58,975 bases of DNA from Bryobacterales bacterium (GCA_027459465.1 DAIDIH010000268.1:1-58975), one strand, 5' to 3'. Counted from the first letter of the stretch, positions 46,292-55,239 are shown. Numbers and translations are program-made. The notes: a model not told the origin generated them from the sequence alone.

Positions 46292-46547
46292 GCGGGCGAA
46301 CCGCTTAGCGAACGTGTTGAATTTCGAAGCGTTTCCATATCCCCGGTACAAGGACGCGAGGAGGCTCAACGACATCCCGCCTTTCAAAGCCCGACCTGGT
46401 GATATTTACGAGTGGTCCGGCCCTCCCGTCTTGTAACTTGCGTCGATGCGAATAACACGCGGAAATTAACTGAGCGCCGGAGCGGGGCCTACTGAGACCG
46501 GGTGCGAGCCAAGCGAGTACGTCTGGGTAACGGCGCACGCGCGGGAG
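46292..46547. other. Intergenic stretch with a short protein-like fragment
   Basis: No full gene. A plus-strand frame from GTG 46314 to TAA 46436 encodes 40 residues of protein-like composition (PYPRYKDARRLNDIPPFKA and GDIYEWSGPPV), without a ribosome-binding site. It could be the tail of a decayed gene or chance. The rest (46437-46547) holds nothing I can support. Confidence 0.25.
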
Positions 46548-48104
46548 TTAGGGGCGGCGGGTGGCGAGGGCCTGGTCGAGGGCGGAGTCGAGGTGGTAGA
46601 TGTCGTTGAAGAAGTGGACCTCGCCGGATTCGAGGACGATGGCGGTGCCGTAGACGATTAAGACCGGGATGGGGCGGGCGAGTTTGACTTCGAGGGGGGT
46701 GTCGCGGTTCATGGCTTCGGCGATGCGTTCGGGGGTCCATTCGGGTTGATGGCGGAGGACCCAGCGGGCGAGTTCGGCGGGTTTTTCGACGCGGATGCAG
46801 CCGTGGCTGAAGTCGCGGCGGGTTTTGGCGAATAGCTCGGTGGCGGGCGTTCCGTGCAAGTAGACGTCGTGCTCGTTGGGGAAGACGAATTTGACGCCGT
46901 CGAGAGCGTTGTCGGGGCCGGGGAGCTGGCGGACGAGAGTGGGTCCGCGGTGGTGGGTGACGTAGTGATTCTTGACGAAGTAAGAGGGGTCCTTGGCGAG
47001 CTTGGGGAAGAGTTCCTTGTAGGCGATGGAATCGGGGACTTCCCAATAGGGGCGGAAGATGAGGTGGGTCATTTCGCGGGCGAAGACGGGGGTGCGGTGG
47101 CCGTAGGCTTTGCCGACGACGACTTTCATGCGGAGGCCGACCTGGTAGTCGTCGCCGACGGCGCGGAGGAAGAACTCGGGGATGTTGACGACGATGGGAG
47201 GGGCGGTGAAGGTGCGCGGGGCCCAGCGCCAGCGCTCGAGGGCGAGTTCTATCTGGCGGAGGCGGGAGCTCATGGGGACGTTCATGGCGGCGATGGTTTC
47301 GCGGCCGATGATGCCGTCGGGAGCGAGGCCGTGGCGGGTCTGGAAGCGGGTGACGGCGGAGACGAGGGGTTCGGCGTAAGTGGGCGCGTTGGTTTCGCGG
47401 CCGTTGGCGAGGTCGCCGAGGGAGCGGAGTAAATCCGCGACGCGGTTGAGGGCGGGCCAGGAGTCGCCGGGTTTGACGGATTTGCGGGGTGTTGGGAGCT
47501 GGGCGCCGGCTTTGGGGAGGGTGGCGGCGAGGCGCTGGTATTCGGCGAAGGCTCGTTCGGTGCGGCGGTAGCCGAAGTAAGGCGGCTCGAGGCTGGAGAG
47601 GGCGGCGGCGGCGTTGAGGGAGTGAACGAGGTTGGCGGCGATCCAGTCGGCGAGGAAGAAGCGGGGATGAGGGCGCTGGAGGCCGGCGCGTTCGGCTTGG
47701 TCGGGGGCGCGGCCGTATTCGAGGTTGGACGAGTAGCGGAGGAGGCAGATGGTGAGCGCAAGGTCGAAATCGGCGAGGGCGGCGGGTTGGCCGGAGGCGA
47801 GGGATTGGAGGCGGGCGGGCCAGGCGGTTGCGTCGTAGTCGGGCTCGTCGAGGCCTTTGGAGCGAGCGCGTTCGAGGACCGCGATGAGGGCCTGTGCTTC
47901 CGGGGTGGGGCGGCCGGCGTCGAGCCAGGCGGGGGCGTAGTTGCGGGCTTCGTAGAAGTGGCGGACGGAGGCGCTGTAGCGGGAGAAGTTGGGCCGCTGG
48001 AGGGACCGAAGCGCAGATTGGGCGGCAAGGGAGCGGAGTTGGGGCGTGGGCGGGGCGGGTGCGGATTGGGCGGCGAAAAGCAGGATCGCCAGCACGGGCG
48101 TCAT
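46548..48104 (-). CDS. L,D-transpeptidase (YcbB/LdtD type)
   Basis: 518 residues with a signal peptide (about 1-20). A helical region, a peptidoglycan-binding-like segment (FQTRHGLAPDGIIG), and the catalytic YkuD domain follow, with VYLHGTP and the nucleophile Cys436 in SHGCIRVEK. It makes 3-3 cross-links between mDAP residues in peptidoglycan, or attaches proteins to it. ATG 48104 has a GGAGGTG site 4 nt upstream; an in-frame ATG at 48146 would add 14 residues. Divergent from the LarA-like gene. Confidence 0.9.
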   Translation of the reverse strand: MTPVLAILLFAAQSAPAPPTPQLRSLAAQSALRSLQRPNFSRYSASVRHFYEARNYAPAWLDAGRPTPEAQALIAVLERARSKGLDEPDYDATAWPARLQSLASGQPAALADFDLALTICLLRYSSNLEYGRAPDQAERAGLQRPHPRFFLADWIAANLVHSLNAAAALSSLEPPYFGYRRTERAFAEYQRLAATLPKAGAQLPTPRKSVKPGDSWPALNRVADLLRSLGDLANGRETNAPTYAEPLVSAVTRFQTRHGLAPDGIIGRETIAAMNVPMSSRLRQIELALERWRWAPRTFTAPPIVVNIPEFFLRAVGDDYQVGLRMKVVVGKAYGHRTPVFAREMTHLIFRPYWEVPDSIAYKELFPKLAKDPSYFVKNHYVTHHRGPTLVRQLPGPDNALDGVKFVFPNEHDVYLHGTPATELFAKTRRDFSHGCIRVEKPAELARWVLRHQPEWTPERIAEAMNRDTPLEVKLARPIPVLIVYGTAIVLESGEVHFFNDIYHLDSALDQALATRRP

Positions 48105-48179
48105 CGCGCACCTCCCTGCCATTGCGAAGAGCACGCGAAGGGCCACGCCAACTCGTTTCAGGAGAGATACGCTTAAGGA

Positions 48180-49457
48180 ATGGAATTTCCCCGTCTACTG
48201 CCCGTCCGGCAACTTTTCCCGAGCCTGCGCCTGGCCGATGTGCGCGAAGAAACGCTGAAGCAGCTTGCGGCATCGAATTTTGCCGCGAAGCTGAAGCCTG
48301 GCGCGCGGGTGGCGATCGGGGTGGGCAGCCGAGGCATCAGCAACATTGCGGCGATTGCGGGGGCGGCGGTGGCGTTCTGGAACTCGCGCGGGTTCCAGCC
48401 GTTTCTGTTTCCTGCGATGGGGAGCCACGGGGCGGCGACGGCGGAAGGCCAGGCCGACGTGCTGGCGCACTACGGCATCGATGAGAAGAACATGGGCTGT
48501 CCTATCTTGAGTTCGCTCGAAGTGGAGAGCCTGGGGAAGACGCCGGAAGGGATCGAGGTTTTCTTCGACCGGAACGCATATAACGCGGATGCGGTGATGC
48601 TGCTGAACCGGGTGAAGTGGCACACAGACTTTGCGGGGAAGCTCGAGAGCGGGCTGGCGAAGATGATGGCGATCGGGCTGGGGAAGTTCGCCGGAGCGCA
48701 GAGGTATCACACGTTCGCTTATCGTCTGGGGCTGGAGAAGGTGATCCGGAGCGCGGCGGCGAAGGTGCTGGCGACGGGGAAAGTGGTCGGCGGGTTGGCG
48801 ATCTTGGAAGATGCGCATCATGATACGGCGAAGATCGAGCCGGTTCCGGCGGAGGGGTTGATTCAGCGGGAAGAGGAGTTACTGGAACTTGCTAAGAGCT
48901 GGATGGGGCGGGTGCCGATGCCGCTGGATATTCTGATCATCGACGAGATGGGGAAGAACATCAGCGGCGCGGGGATGGATACGAAGGTGATCAACCGGAG
49001 CGTGAATGGGGAGGCGAATATCTGGGACACGGCGCCGCGGATTGAGCGGATTTTTGTGCGGTCGCTGACGAGTTTGAGTTACGGGAACGCGGTGGGGATC
49101 GGGATGGCGGATGTGATACACGACCGGTTGTATCGCGTGATCGACTGGCATCCGACGCTGATTAATTCGCTGACGGCGTCGACGCCGCCGAATGTGCGGA
49201 CGCCGATACATTTTTCGACCGACCGGGAGTGTCTGGAGCGGATTGCGCCGACGGTGGGGCGGATGGATGTGACCGAGGTGCGGATTGGTTGGATCAGGAA
49301 CACGCTGGAGCTGGCGAGTTTGCGGTTGAGCGAGAACCTGCGGGAGGAGATTGAGCGGAATTCGTTACTGGCGGTGAGTGGGGAGGCGGTTCCGTTGGTG
49401 TTTGACGAGGAGGGGAATTTGCCGGGGTTAGGGGTTCCGGCGATGCAGCATGCGTGA
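48180..49457 (+). CDS. LarA-like protein (DUF2088)
   Basis: 425 residues, soluble. Segments resemble the LarA family of nickel-pincer racemases: GSRGISN, PAMGSHGAAT, and VKWHTDFAGKLESGLAKMMAIGLGK with His and Lys residues. Many such proteins act on 2-hydroxyacids; this one may epimerise another sugar acid or lactate. No larBCE genes for the cofactor are nearby. The start may use AGGAGA about 12 nt upstream, further than usual. Confidence 0.7.
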   Translation: MEFPRLLPVRQLFPSLRLADVREETLKQLAASNFAAKLKPGARVAIGVGSRGISNIAAIAGAAVAFWNSRGFQPFLFPAMGSHGAATAEGQADVLAHYGIDEKNMGCPILSSLEVESLGKTPEGIEVFFDRNAYNADAVMLLNRVKWHTDFAGKLESGLAKMMAIGLGKFAGAQRYHTFAYRLGLEKVIRSAAAKVLATGKVVGGLAILEDAHHDTAKIEPVPAEGLIQREEELLELAKSWMGRVPMPLDILIIDEMGKNISGAGMDTKVINRSVNGEANIWDTAPRIERIFVRSLTSLSYGNAVGIGMADVIHDRLYRVIDWHPTLINSLTASTPPNVRTPIHFSTDRECLERIAPTVGRMDVTEVRIGWIRNTLELASLRLSENLREEIERNSLLAVSGEAVPLVFDEEGNLPGLGVPAMQHA

Positions 49458-49533
49458 GGAAGGAAGAGGGCGGAGCGGGAGAGGCGCCTCCGACTGCGCC
49501 GCTTTCGTGTCCGCCCGTTCGTGTTGGCGGGGG

Positions 49534-49725
49534 TTAGCCGCCGGCCACGGTCAGCAGGCTGGTGACCTTGCTGAAGATGGTGCTGATGCTTGTGGAGACG
49601 GGCGGGATCATTGCTCCCGCGGCTACGGCCACGAAGCCAGCCATTAGTGCGTATTCAATGAGGTCCTGGCCTTGTTCGGCCCGCCAGATGCGGGCTGTAA
49701 GCAGGGACCGCAATAGATGCTTCAT
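49534..49725 (-). CDS. Flp/Fap-type pilin
   Basis: 63 residues. The prepilin motif is EQG|QDLIEYALMAGF, cut after Gly by a TadV-type peptidase, followed by a hydrophobic helix. Flp pilins form tad pili for adhesion. An AGGAGG site lies a few bases before ATG 49725. It is a close relative of the second pilin at 49836, also 63 residues. No tad secretion genes are in the window. Confidence 0.9.
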   Translation of the reverse strand: MKHLLRSLLTARIWRAEQGQDLIEYALMAGFVAVAAGAMIPPVSTSISTIFSKVTSLLTVAGG

Positions 49726-49796
49726 GATTCCTCCTTGCTCGCATCGTGAGGTTCGCCGGGGCGCGTGAGGGCGTCCGGCGGTTCCGCTGGATCGGG

Positions 49797-49816
49797 GGCG
49801 GGACGGCTGTCCCGCC
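49797..49816 (-). promoter_or_regulatory. Hairpin between the twin pilin genes
   Basis: An 8-bp perfect stem (GGCGGGAC with GTCCCGCC) and a 4-nt loop lie in the 110-bp gap between the two pilin genes. It has no T run. It may set the ratio of the two pilins as an attenuator or mRNA-processing site. Confidence 0.45.
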
Positions 49817-49835
49817 ACGGGAATCCGTACGGGTA

Positions 49836-50027
49836 TCAACCACCCGCGGCGGTAAGAAGGCTCTGGACTTTGCTGAAGATGGTGCTGATGCTGGTGGAGA
49901 CCTGCGGCATCACTGCCGCTGCCGCCACCGCCACGAAGCCAGCCATCAGGGCATACTCGATCAGGTCCTGGCCTTTTTCCTCGCGCCAGAACTTCGCCTG
50001 CCAAATCAGCTTGTGAATTCGCTTCAT
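49836..50027 (-). CDS. Flp/Fap-type pilin, upstream copy
   Basis: 63 residues. Prepilin motif EKG|QDLIEYALMAGF, then a hydrophobic segment; the C-terminal half (STSISTIFSKVQSLL) nearly matches the other pilin. An AGGAGA site precedes ATG 50027. It lies upstream of its twin in the same direction, so both are probably on one transcript, with a hairpin between. Major and minor pilins or a fresh duplication are possible. Confidence 0.9.
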   Translation of the reverse strand: MKRIHKLIWQAKFWREEKGQDLIEYALMAGFVAVAAAAVMPQVSTSISTIFSKVQSLLTAAGG

Positions 50028-50154
50028 TCTTGGTTCTCCTCTCTCCTGGACTGATTGCGTCCCATTACGCCTTATCGGCGGCCGGTACGCTTCCAACAGC
50101 TTTCGCGGTTGGTGGGCTGAGTTAAATGTAACCGGGATCGGAGAAGCGGCCAAT

Positions 50155-50168
50155 CGGAGTTAACTCCG
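50155..50168. promoter_or_regulatory. 14-bp palindrome in the pilin upstream region
   Basis: CGGAGTTAACTCCG is perfectly symmetric. It lies between the DUF155 gene and the pilins, 128 bp upstream of the first pilin ATG, in the only sizeable gap of the region. It is a candidate operator for pilin expression, with no identified regulator. Confidence 0.4.
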
Positions 50169-50193
50169 AATCGGGCGTCGGGAAATCCACTTA

Positions 50194-51306
50194 CTACCGG
50201 TGGAAAAAGAAGATATTCCCAAGTTCGATGACGAGGATGGCGACGACGAGGAATTCGAGGACGAAGGCGCGGGCCTGGTGGAAGCTGTTGGTCATGAAGT
50301 CGTAGAGCTCGCCGGCGGTCCGGAGTTTTTCTTCGACGAGGCGGCGGTAGTCGCCGACGCCGACGCGTTCGGAGGCCATGCGGTAGGCCCGGGCGTAGTA
50401 CATGTCGCTCAAGAACTTGATGGCGTTGTCGGCGCGTTCGGCGAGTTCGCGGACGTCGAGGCGGATGCGGTTGAGGCGTTCGGCTTCGGCGCCGAGGCGC
50501 CAGCGGCCGAGGAAGCCGCCGCCGCGTTCGAGTTTGTCGTAGACCTGGGCGAGGACGCGGGTGAGTAACTCGTCGTAGTGGCGGAATTCAAGTAACTGGG
50601 TGTTGGCGTATTCGAGTAACTGGCGGGCGGGGCTCGCGGCCTCGGGGGTGTCGTAGAGAAACGCTCCGGACCAGCCGGCGACGATTAAGTCGTTGGGATA
50701 GTAAGACAGGCTGGCGCGGAGGACTTCGTTGCGTTCCGATTCCGAGAGCGGGGCGGTTTCGCCGCGGACGATGCGGGCGATGTCGGAAGAGTGGGCGGCG
50801 AGCAGCGCGGCGGCAGAAAGGGGTTGGCCGGTCTCGTCGAGGGCGTGGGCGATGTGGACGGCGTAGTAATCTTCGCTGAGCCATTGGTGGGCCGGTTGTT
50901 CGATGGCGTCGGCGGCGCGGGCGACGGCTTCGCGGGCGAAGGCTTCGGCGCGGGCTTCGAGATCGGAAGTAGCGGTCCAGCGGGCGGCGAGTTGGACCAG
51001 GGATTCCCAATCGGTCTCAAAGGGAAGTTCGACCTCCACGCTTAGGACGCCGAAGTCGAAGTATTTGAGGCGGGCGGAGGCGCCGGGTCCGGCGTTGAGG
51101 CGTTCGGGCGGGATGGGCTCGACGACGGGAGGGCGTTCGAAGCGGACGTATTCGGGGGTGGGGTGGCGGAAACTGGGTTCGCGCGGGGGCGGTTCGAGGC
51201 GGAGGAGTTGGCGGAGTTTGTCGAGGTGGATTTCCTCGGCGACATCGTAGAGGAAGAGGACCCAGAGCGAACCGCGGAGGGGTGCGGAGTCTGGGCGCGT
51301 CGCCAT
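50194..51306 (-). CDS. RMND1/Sif2-Sif3 (DUF155) family membrane protein
   Basis: 370 residues. The N-terminal two thirds are soluble (FDFGVLSVEVELPF, YYAVHIAHAL), then coiled-coil-like helices, and a C-terminal transmembrane helix (FVLEFLVVAILVIELGNIFFF). The pattern fits the DUF155 family found from bacteria to mitochondrial RMND1; function in bacteria is unknown. ATG 51306 is the first good start; the open frame upstream of it is a shadow. The amidohydrolase ends 45 bp upstream on the same strand. Confidence 0.72.
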   Translation of the reverse strand: MATRPDSAPLRGSLWVLFLYDVAEEIHLDKLRQLLRLEPPPREPSFRHPTPEYVRFERPPVVEPIPPERLNAGPGASARLKYFDFGVLSVEVELPFETDWESLVQLAARWTATSDLEARAEAFAREAVARAADAIEQPAHQWLSEDYYAVHIAHALDETGQPLSAAALLAAHSSDIARIVRGETAPLSESERNEVLRASLSYYPNDLIVAGWSGAFLYDTPEAASPARQLLEYANTQLLEFRHYDELLTRVLAQVYDKLERGGGFLGRWRLGAEAERLNRIRLDVRELAERADNAIKFLSDMYYARAYRMASERVGVGDYRRLVEEKLRTAGELYDFMTNSFHQARAFVLEFLVVAILVIELGNIFFFHR

Positions 51307-51350
51307 GGCTGCCTGACTACAGTGTAGGCTGGATGGGGTTTGACGATGCG

Positions 51351-52328
51351 CTAGCCGGCCTGGGGCTGCTCCGGAGCGCGGCGGATCCATTGATAGGCGG
51401 CCACCGAATTTTTCCAGAAGTATTTTTCGGCTGCGGCGCGGGTTTTTCCGGCGAAATACTGCTGCATAACCGAGACAATTGCGGGAAGGTTGTTGACCGC
51501 CGAGCCGTTCGGCCAATCGCTGCCAAACAATAAACGGTCTTCGCCGAAGGTATCGAATAAATAATCGAGCGTGGGCTTGTAGGCGTTCAGGTCCGTGACG
51601 GCTTTGCCCTTGTCGATTTTTATCACTTCCGACACCTTGACGTAGATCTCGTTCCGGGCTGCGAGTTCGCGGAAGGTGGGTTCGATGGCCTCGCGCCCGG
51701 CGGCATCGAGTTGCCCGAGCAGGGCGGGCACGTGATCGAGGACGATCCGCAAGCCGGGAACGCGGTCCGAGATGCGGAGGACGGCTTCCATCAGTTCCGG
51801 GCGCGGGTTGGCGGTGTCGAGGACGAGGCCGGCCTGCTGGAGAAGTTTGAGCCCATATACAAATGTTGGGTTTTGGGACTGGGCGCCGATGTCGTAGCCC
51901 CAGAGGTTGCCGTAGCGGATGCCGAGGAAGAGTTTGTTTCTGTGATAGCGGTCCAGATACTCGGCGAACTCCGGCTTTTCCGGATGCAGGTTGCCGACGG
52001 CGCCCACCATGATCGGGGCGTTCTGCTCGATTTCGAGAACCCACAGGTTGTCCTCGATCCATGGACTGGCTTCGATCTCGATGGCTCCGGCGATGCCCAA
52101 AGGCTGGGCTAGGGCGCGGTAGCGGGCGGGAAGAGCGGGTTCGGTGTTGCCCGGCGCGGCGGTGTAGGGAGCGCCTTGCGGGCGGGTCTGATCGAAGAGG
52201 TGGATGTGAGTGTCGATGATGGGAATCGGCGGATTCTGTGCTTCTCCCAGGGCCGAGGCAGCGGAGGCGAGAAGCCAGTTCCTTCGGGTGAGGTGCGTTC
52301 CGGTTGCGGGCCGCATGGTGAATTCCAT
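51351..52328 (-). CDS. Exported amidohydrolase (amidohydro-rel, TIM-barrel)
   Basis: 325 residues with a Tat-like signal (TRRNWLLASAASALG). The metal-binding IIDTHIHLFDQTRPQG opens the barrel, followed by the His in VLDHVPALLG and the FGSDWPNG motif with a catalytic Asp. Such enzymes act on lactones or amides (e.g. L-rhamnono- or fuconolactone hydrolases). ATG 52328 lies 1 bp after the ADOP stop, so it shares its transcript. Confidence 0.8.
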   Translation of the reverse strand: MEFTMRPATGTHLTRRNWLLASAASALGEAQNPPIPIIDTHIHLFDQTRPQGAPYTAAPGNTEPALPARYRALAQPLGIAGAIEIEASPWIEDNLWVLEIEQNAPIMVGAVGNLHPEKPEFAEYLDRYHRNKLFLGIRYGNLWGYDIGAQSQNPTFVYGLKLLQQAGLVLDTANPRPELMEAVLRISDRVPGLRIVLDHVPALLGQLDAAGREAIEPTFRELAARNEIYVKVSEVIKIDKGKAVTDLNAYKPTLDYLFDTFGEDRLLFGSDWPNGSAVNNLPAIVSVMQQYFAGKTRAAAEKYFWKNSVAAYQWIRRAPEQPQAG

Positions 52329-52329
52329 G

Positions 52330-54867
52330 TTACTCGGCGCGGAGGATATCGGCGACGTGGAGGCGGGCGAGCGGACGCGTGGCGGACCAGATGCTTGCGG
52401 CGGCGACGGTGGCCAGCAGCGCGGCGGTGAGGAGGTAGGCGGATGCCCCAAGGGGTTCGACGCCTTCGAACAGGTTGGCGAGCAGGCGGCCCGCGGCGAG
52501 GGCGATGGTTGTGCCGCAGAGCAGGCCGGCGAGGACGGCGATCATGCTTTCGCGCAGCAGGAGAGTGCGGGCGCCGAGCGACGTTGCGCCGAGGGCGAGA
52601 CGGACTCCCATTTCGCGGGTTCGCTGGGCGACCGCGTAGGACACCATGCCGTAGACACCGATCAAAGAGAGCAGAAGGCTGAAGGCGGCGAACAGGAGTG
52701 ACACGGCGCGAAAGAGGCGCGGGCGCGCGAAGGCCTGGTCGAGGCGGTTCCGCATGGTTTCGGCGCTGAAGACGGGGACGGTGGGGTCGAGGGCGCGGAT
52801 GGTGTTGCGAATGACGGGGACGTAGTTCTCGGGGCGGCCGTTGACGCGGACGATGAAGGTGGATGTGAAGCTGCCGGGGTTGCGCGGGGGGACGAAGACT
52901 TGCGGCGCGCCGCGGTCGGATTCGCCGACGAACCATTCGGTGAGGAAGTCGATGGATTTTACGACGCCGACGATTTTCCAGGGCGTTTCGTTACCGATGG
53001 TTACCAGATGGCCGAGCACGTCGGAAGTTCCGGCGATCTGGCGCACGAACTCGTCGCTGACGACGGCGACGGAGGCGTTGGAGCGGATATCGGCGTCGGT
53101 GAAGTCGCGGCCGGCCACTAAGTGGGCGCCCATGGTGGCGAAGTAATCGGAGAAGACGGGGAGGAAGTCGGAGTTATGGTTGGGGCGGCGGCCGTCAAAG
53201 CGGAAGGGGCAGCCCATGAAGCCGGTGGGGCTTAAGGGGAGGAAGTCGGTGGCGGTGGCGGAGCGGACGCCGGGTAGCGAGCGGAGGCGGGCGAGCACCT
53301 GTTCGAAGTAGGCGAGTTGATTGCCTTTCATGTCCTCGCGCGTGCCTTGGATGGAGACGCTGACGGTGATGGGAGATTGGGTGTCGAAGCCGCGATCGGC
53401 GTGCATGAGGCGGGCGAAGCCGCGGCTGACGGAAACGGAGCCGGCGAGCAGGACGACGGTGAGGGTGACCTGGAGGGCGATGAGAGCTTCGCGGATGCGA
53501 TTGGAATGGCGGAAGCCGGCGGCGCCGCGGGCCGGGAACATGTGCGAGTAGCCGGCGGCGAGGCTGGGGAGGACGCCGAAGAGCGCGGCGCTGAGGACGG
53601 CGAGGGCGACGGCGAAGGAGAGGACGCGGAGGTCGAGGATGGTGTAGGTCTGGCCGGCGAGGGGTCCGGGTTCCCACTGCGGGGCCATTTCGGCGATCCA
53701 GACGGCGACGGCGATGCCGAGGAGGCCGGAAACGGATGCGAGGAGGAGGCACTCGGTGAGGATTTGTTGGATGAGGCGGGCGCGGGTGGCGCCGAGGGCG
53801 GAGCGGATGGCGAGTTCGGGGGCGCGTCCGGTGGTGCGGGCGAGGAGGATGTTGGCGACATTGGCGCAGGCGATCAAGAGGGTGAGGCCGACGGCGAGGA
53901 GGAGGAGAAGGGACGCTTTGCGGGCGGGGCCGGCGAGTTGGTCGCGGAGGGGAACGAGGCGGGAATGGTGGGGATCGGCGGGGTTGAATCGAATCGGCCA
54001 GAGGCGGGGCGCTTCGATGGAGAATGCGGCGCGGGCTTGCGACCAGGACACGCCGTCCTTGAGGCGGGCGATGGTTCTCCAGCCGTTGTTGCCGCGGGTG
54101 AAGGCGGCGGTTTTCCAGAGGGCGGTGTGATTGGGGAAGTCGAAATCGGGAGGGGCGATGCCGATGATGGTGACGGTCTGGCCGTTGACGCGAAGGGCGG
54201 AGCCGAGGACGCGGCCGTTTCCGGCGAAGAGTTCCTGCCAGAGGCCGTAGCCGAGAACGGCGGCGTCATGATCGGTGCGGGAGAAGGTTCGGCCGAGGTA
54301 GGGGTGGGTGCCGAGGAGGGAGAAGAAGTTGGCGGAAGTTTGGGCGACGTGGGCGCGGGCCATGCGGTCCTGGCCGATGTTGAAATCGCCGTCTTCGTAG
54401 AGGGCGGCGCCGGCGAAGTAGGAGGAGTGGGTGCGCCAGGCGTCGAATTGGGAGGAGGTGTCGTGGGGTGGCTGGAAGAATTCGAGGGCGGCGAGGCGAC
54501 CGGCGTTGTGGAAGGGGAGCGAGCGGAAGAGAAGCGCGTTGACGACGCTGAAGATGCCGGTATTGGCTCCGATGGCGAGCGAGAGGGCGGCGATCATGAA
54601 GGCGACGGGGAGAGGATGGGCGCGCCAGAGGCGGAGGGCGTGACGGGTGTCCTGGGCGGCTTCGGCTGCGAGTTGGACCGGGAGAGAGCGTGCGAAGTCA
54701 ACGAGCAGGTGAAACCAGAGGGATGCGACGGCGAGGCGGCTGTGCGTGGAGGCGAGTTCGGCGCGGTATTCCTGCTCCATGAGTTCGGCGTATTCTTCAC
54801 GAAAGGCCGCCGGGTAGAGGTTCAGCAGCGCGCGGTAGAGCTTTACCGAGAACGGAGCGTCAGGCAC
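52330..54867 (-). CDS. ADOP-family (MacB-like) permease
   Basis: 845 residues. An N-terminal cytoplasmic part (about 1-75) is followed by a MacB/FtsX-like fold: a first transmembrane helix, a large periplasmic domain (about 110-260), three helices (about 310-430), then a duplicated second half with its own periplasmic domain and C-terminal helices. This duplicated form without an ATPase domain is the acidobacterial duplicated orphan permease. It may export small molecules with an unlinked ATPase. Its start overlaps the PadR gene by 8 bp, the usual pairing. Confidence 0.88.
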   Translation of the reverse strand: MPDAPFSVKLYRALLNLYPAAFREEYAELMEQEYRAELASTHSRLAVASLWFHLLVDFARSLPVQLAAEAAQDTRHALRLWRAHPLPVAFMIAALSLAIGANTGIFSVVNALLFRSLPFHNAGRLAALEFFQPPHDTSSQFDAWRTHSSYFAGAALYEDGDFNIGQDRMARAHVAQTSANFFSLLGTHPYLGRTFSRTDHDAAVLGYGLWQELFAGNGRVLGSALRVNGQTVTIIGIAPPDFDFPNHTALWKTAAFTRGNNGWRTIARLKDGVSWSQARAAFSIEAPRLWPIRFNPADPHHSRLVPLRDQLAGPARKASLLLLLAVGLTLLIACANVANILLARTTGRAPELAIRSALGATRARLIQQILTECLLLASVSGLLGIAVAVWIAEMAPQWEPGPLAGQTYTILDLRVLSFAVALAVLSAALFGVLPSLAAGYSHMFPARGAAGFRHSNRIREALIALQVTLTVVLLAGSVSVSRGFARLMHADRGFDTQSPITVSVSIQGTREDMKGNQLAYFEQVLARLRSLPGVRSATATDFLPLSPTGFMGCPFRFDGRRPNHNSDFLPVFSDYFATMGAHLVAGRDFTDADIRSNASVAVVSDEFVRQIAGTSDVLGHLVTIGNETPWKIVGVVKSIDFLTEWFVGESDRGAPQVFVPPRNPGSFTSTFIVRVNGRPENYVPVIRNTIRALDPTVPVFSAETMRNRLDQAFARPRLFRAVSLLFAAFSLLLSLIGVYGMVSYAVAQRTREMGVRLALGATSLGARTLLLRESMIAVLAGLLCGTTIALAAGRLLANLFEGVEPLGASAYLLTAALLATVAAASIWSATRPLARLHVADILRAE

Positions 54868-55207
54868 GCCGGGGCACTCCGAATGTGGCCGAGGCGAGGT
54901 CGGCCAGTTCTCTCAGGCGCATGGTTTCGGCGCGGGCGGCTTTGCGGCCGGCGGGAGTGATGCGGTAATAGCGGCGGCGCTGGTCGTCCAGATGGGGATC
55001 GGGGCGATCGCCCGATTCCTGGATGAGGCCAAGCTCCAGCATCTTGTTGATGGCTCCGTAGAGGACGCCGGGGCCGGCGCTGAGCTTGCCTCCGGTGCGT
55101 TGGGCGATTTCGCGTTTCAGGGCGTAGCCGTGGCGGTCGCCTTCGGCCAGCGACAGGAGGATGTGGAAGAGCACGGGCGGAAGGGGCATTGGAACGTCTT
55201 TGGACAT
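54860..55207 (-). CDS. PadR-family transcriptional regulator
   Basis: 115 residues. The winged helix fits the PadR family (HGYALKREIAQRTGG, GVLYGAINKMLELGLI, YYRITPAGRKA). PadR proteins repress and respond to small molecules. It overlaps the ADOP gene by 8 bp and probably controls it. An inverted repeat with N8 spacing, AATCAGA-N8-TCTGATT, sits just upstream (55218-55239), a likely site for autoregulation. Confidence 0.88.
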   Translation of the reverse strand: MSKDVPMPLPPVLFHILLSLAEGDRHGYALKREIAQRTGGKLSAGPGVLYGAINKMLELGLIQESGDRPDPHLDDQRRRYYRITPAGRKAARAETMRLRELADLASATFGVPRRA

Positions 55208-55217
55208 ACTCGTACGG

Positions 55218-55239
55218 AATCAGAATAGTAGGTCTGATT
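55218..55239. promoter_or_regulatory. Candidate PadR operator (7-bp inverted repeat, N8 spacer)
   Basis: AATCAGA (55218-55224) and TCTGATT (55233-55239) form a perfect inverted repeat with an 8-bp spacer, starting 10 bp upstream of the padR-like ATG. Known PadR sites also have two half-sites around 8 bp (ATGT-N8-ACAT). On the minus strand a -10-like TACTAT lies within the spacer, so binding would block transcription. Confidence 0.5.

Noticed and set aside
46489..48273. A 594-codon minus-strand frame over the L,D-transpeptidase
   Set aside because: Arg/Pro-rich shadow in the wrong frame; the real frame carries the catalytic Cys motif.
53317..54960. A 547-codon plus-strand open frame opposite the ADOP permease
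   Set aside because: Same Gly/Glu/Val-rich shadow composition, no signal peptide or motif; the minus-strand permease is certain.
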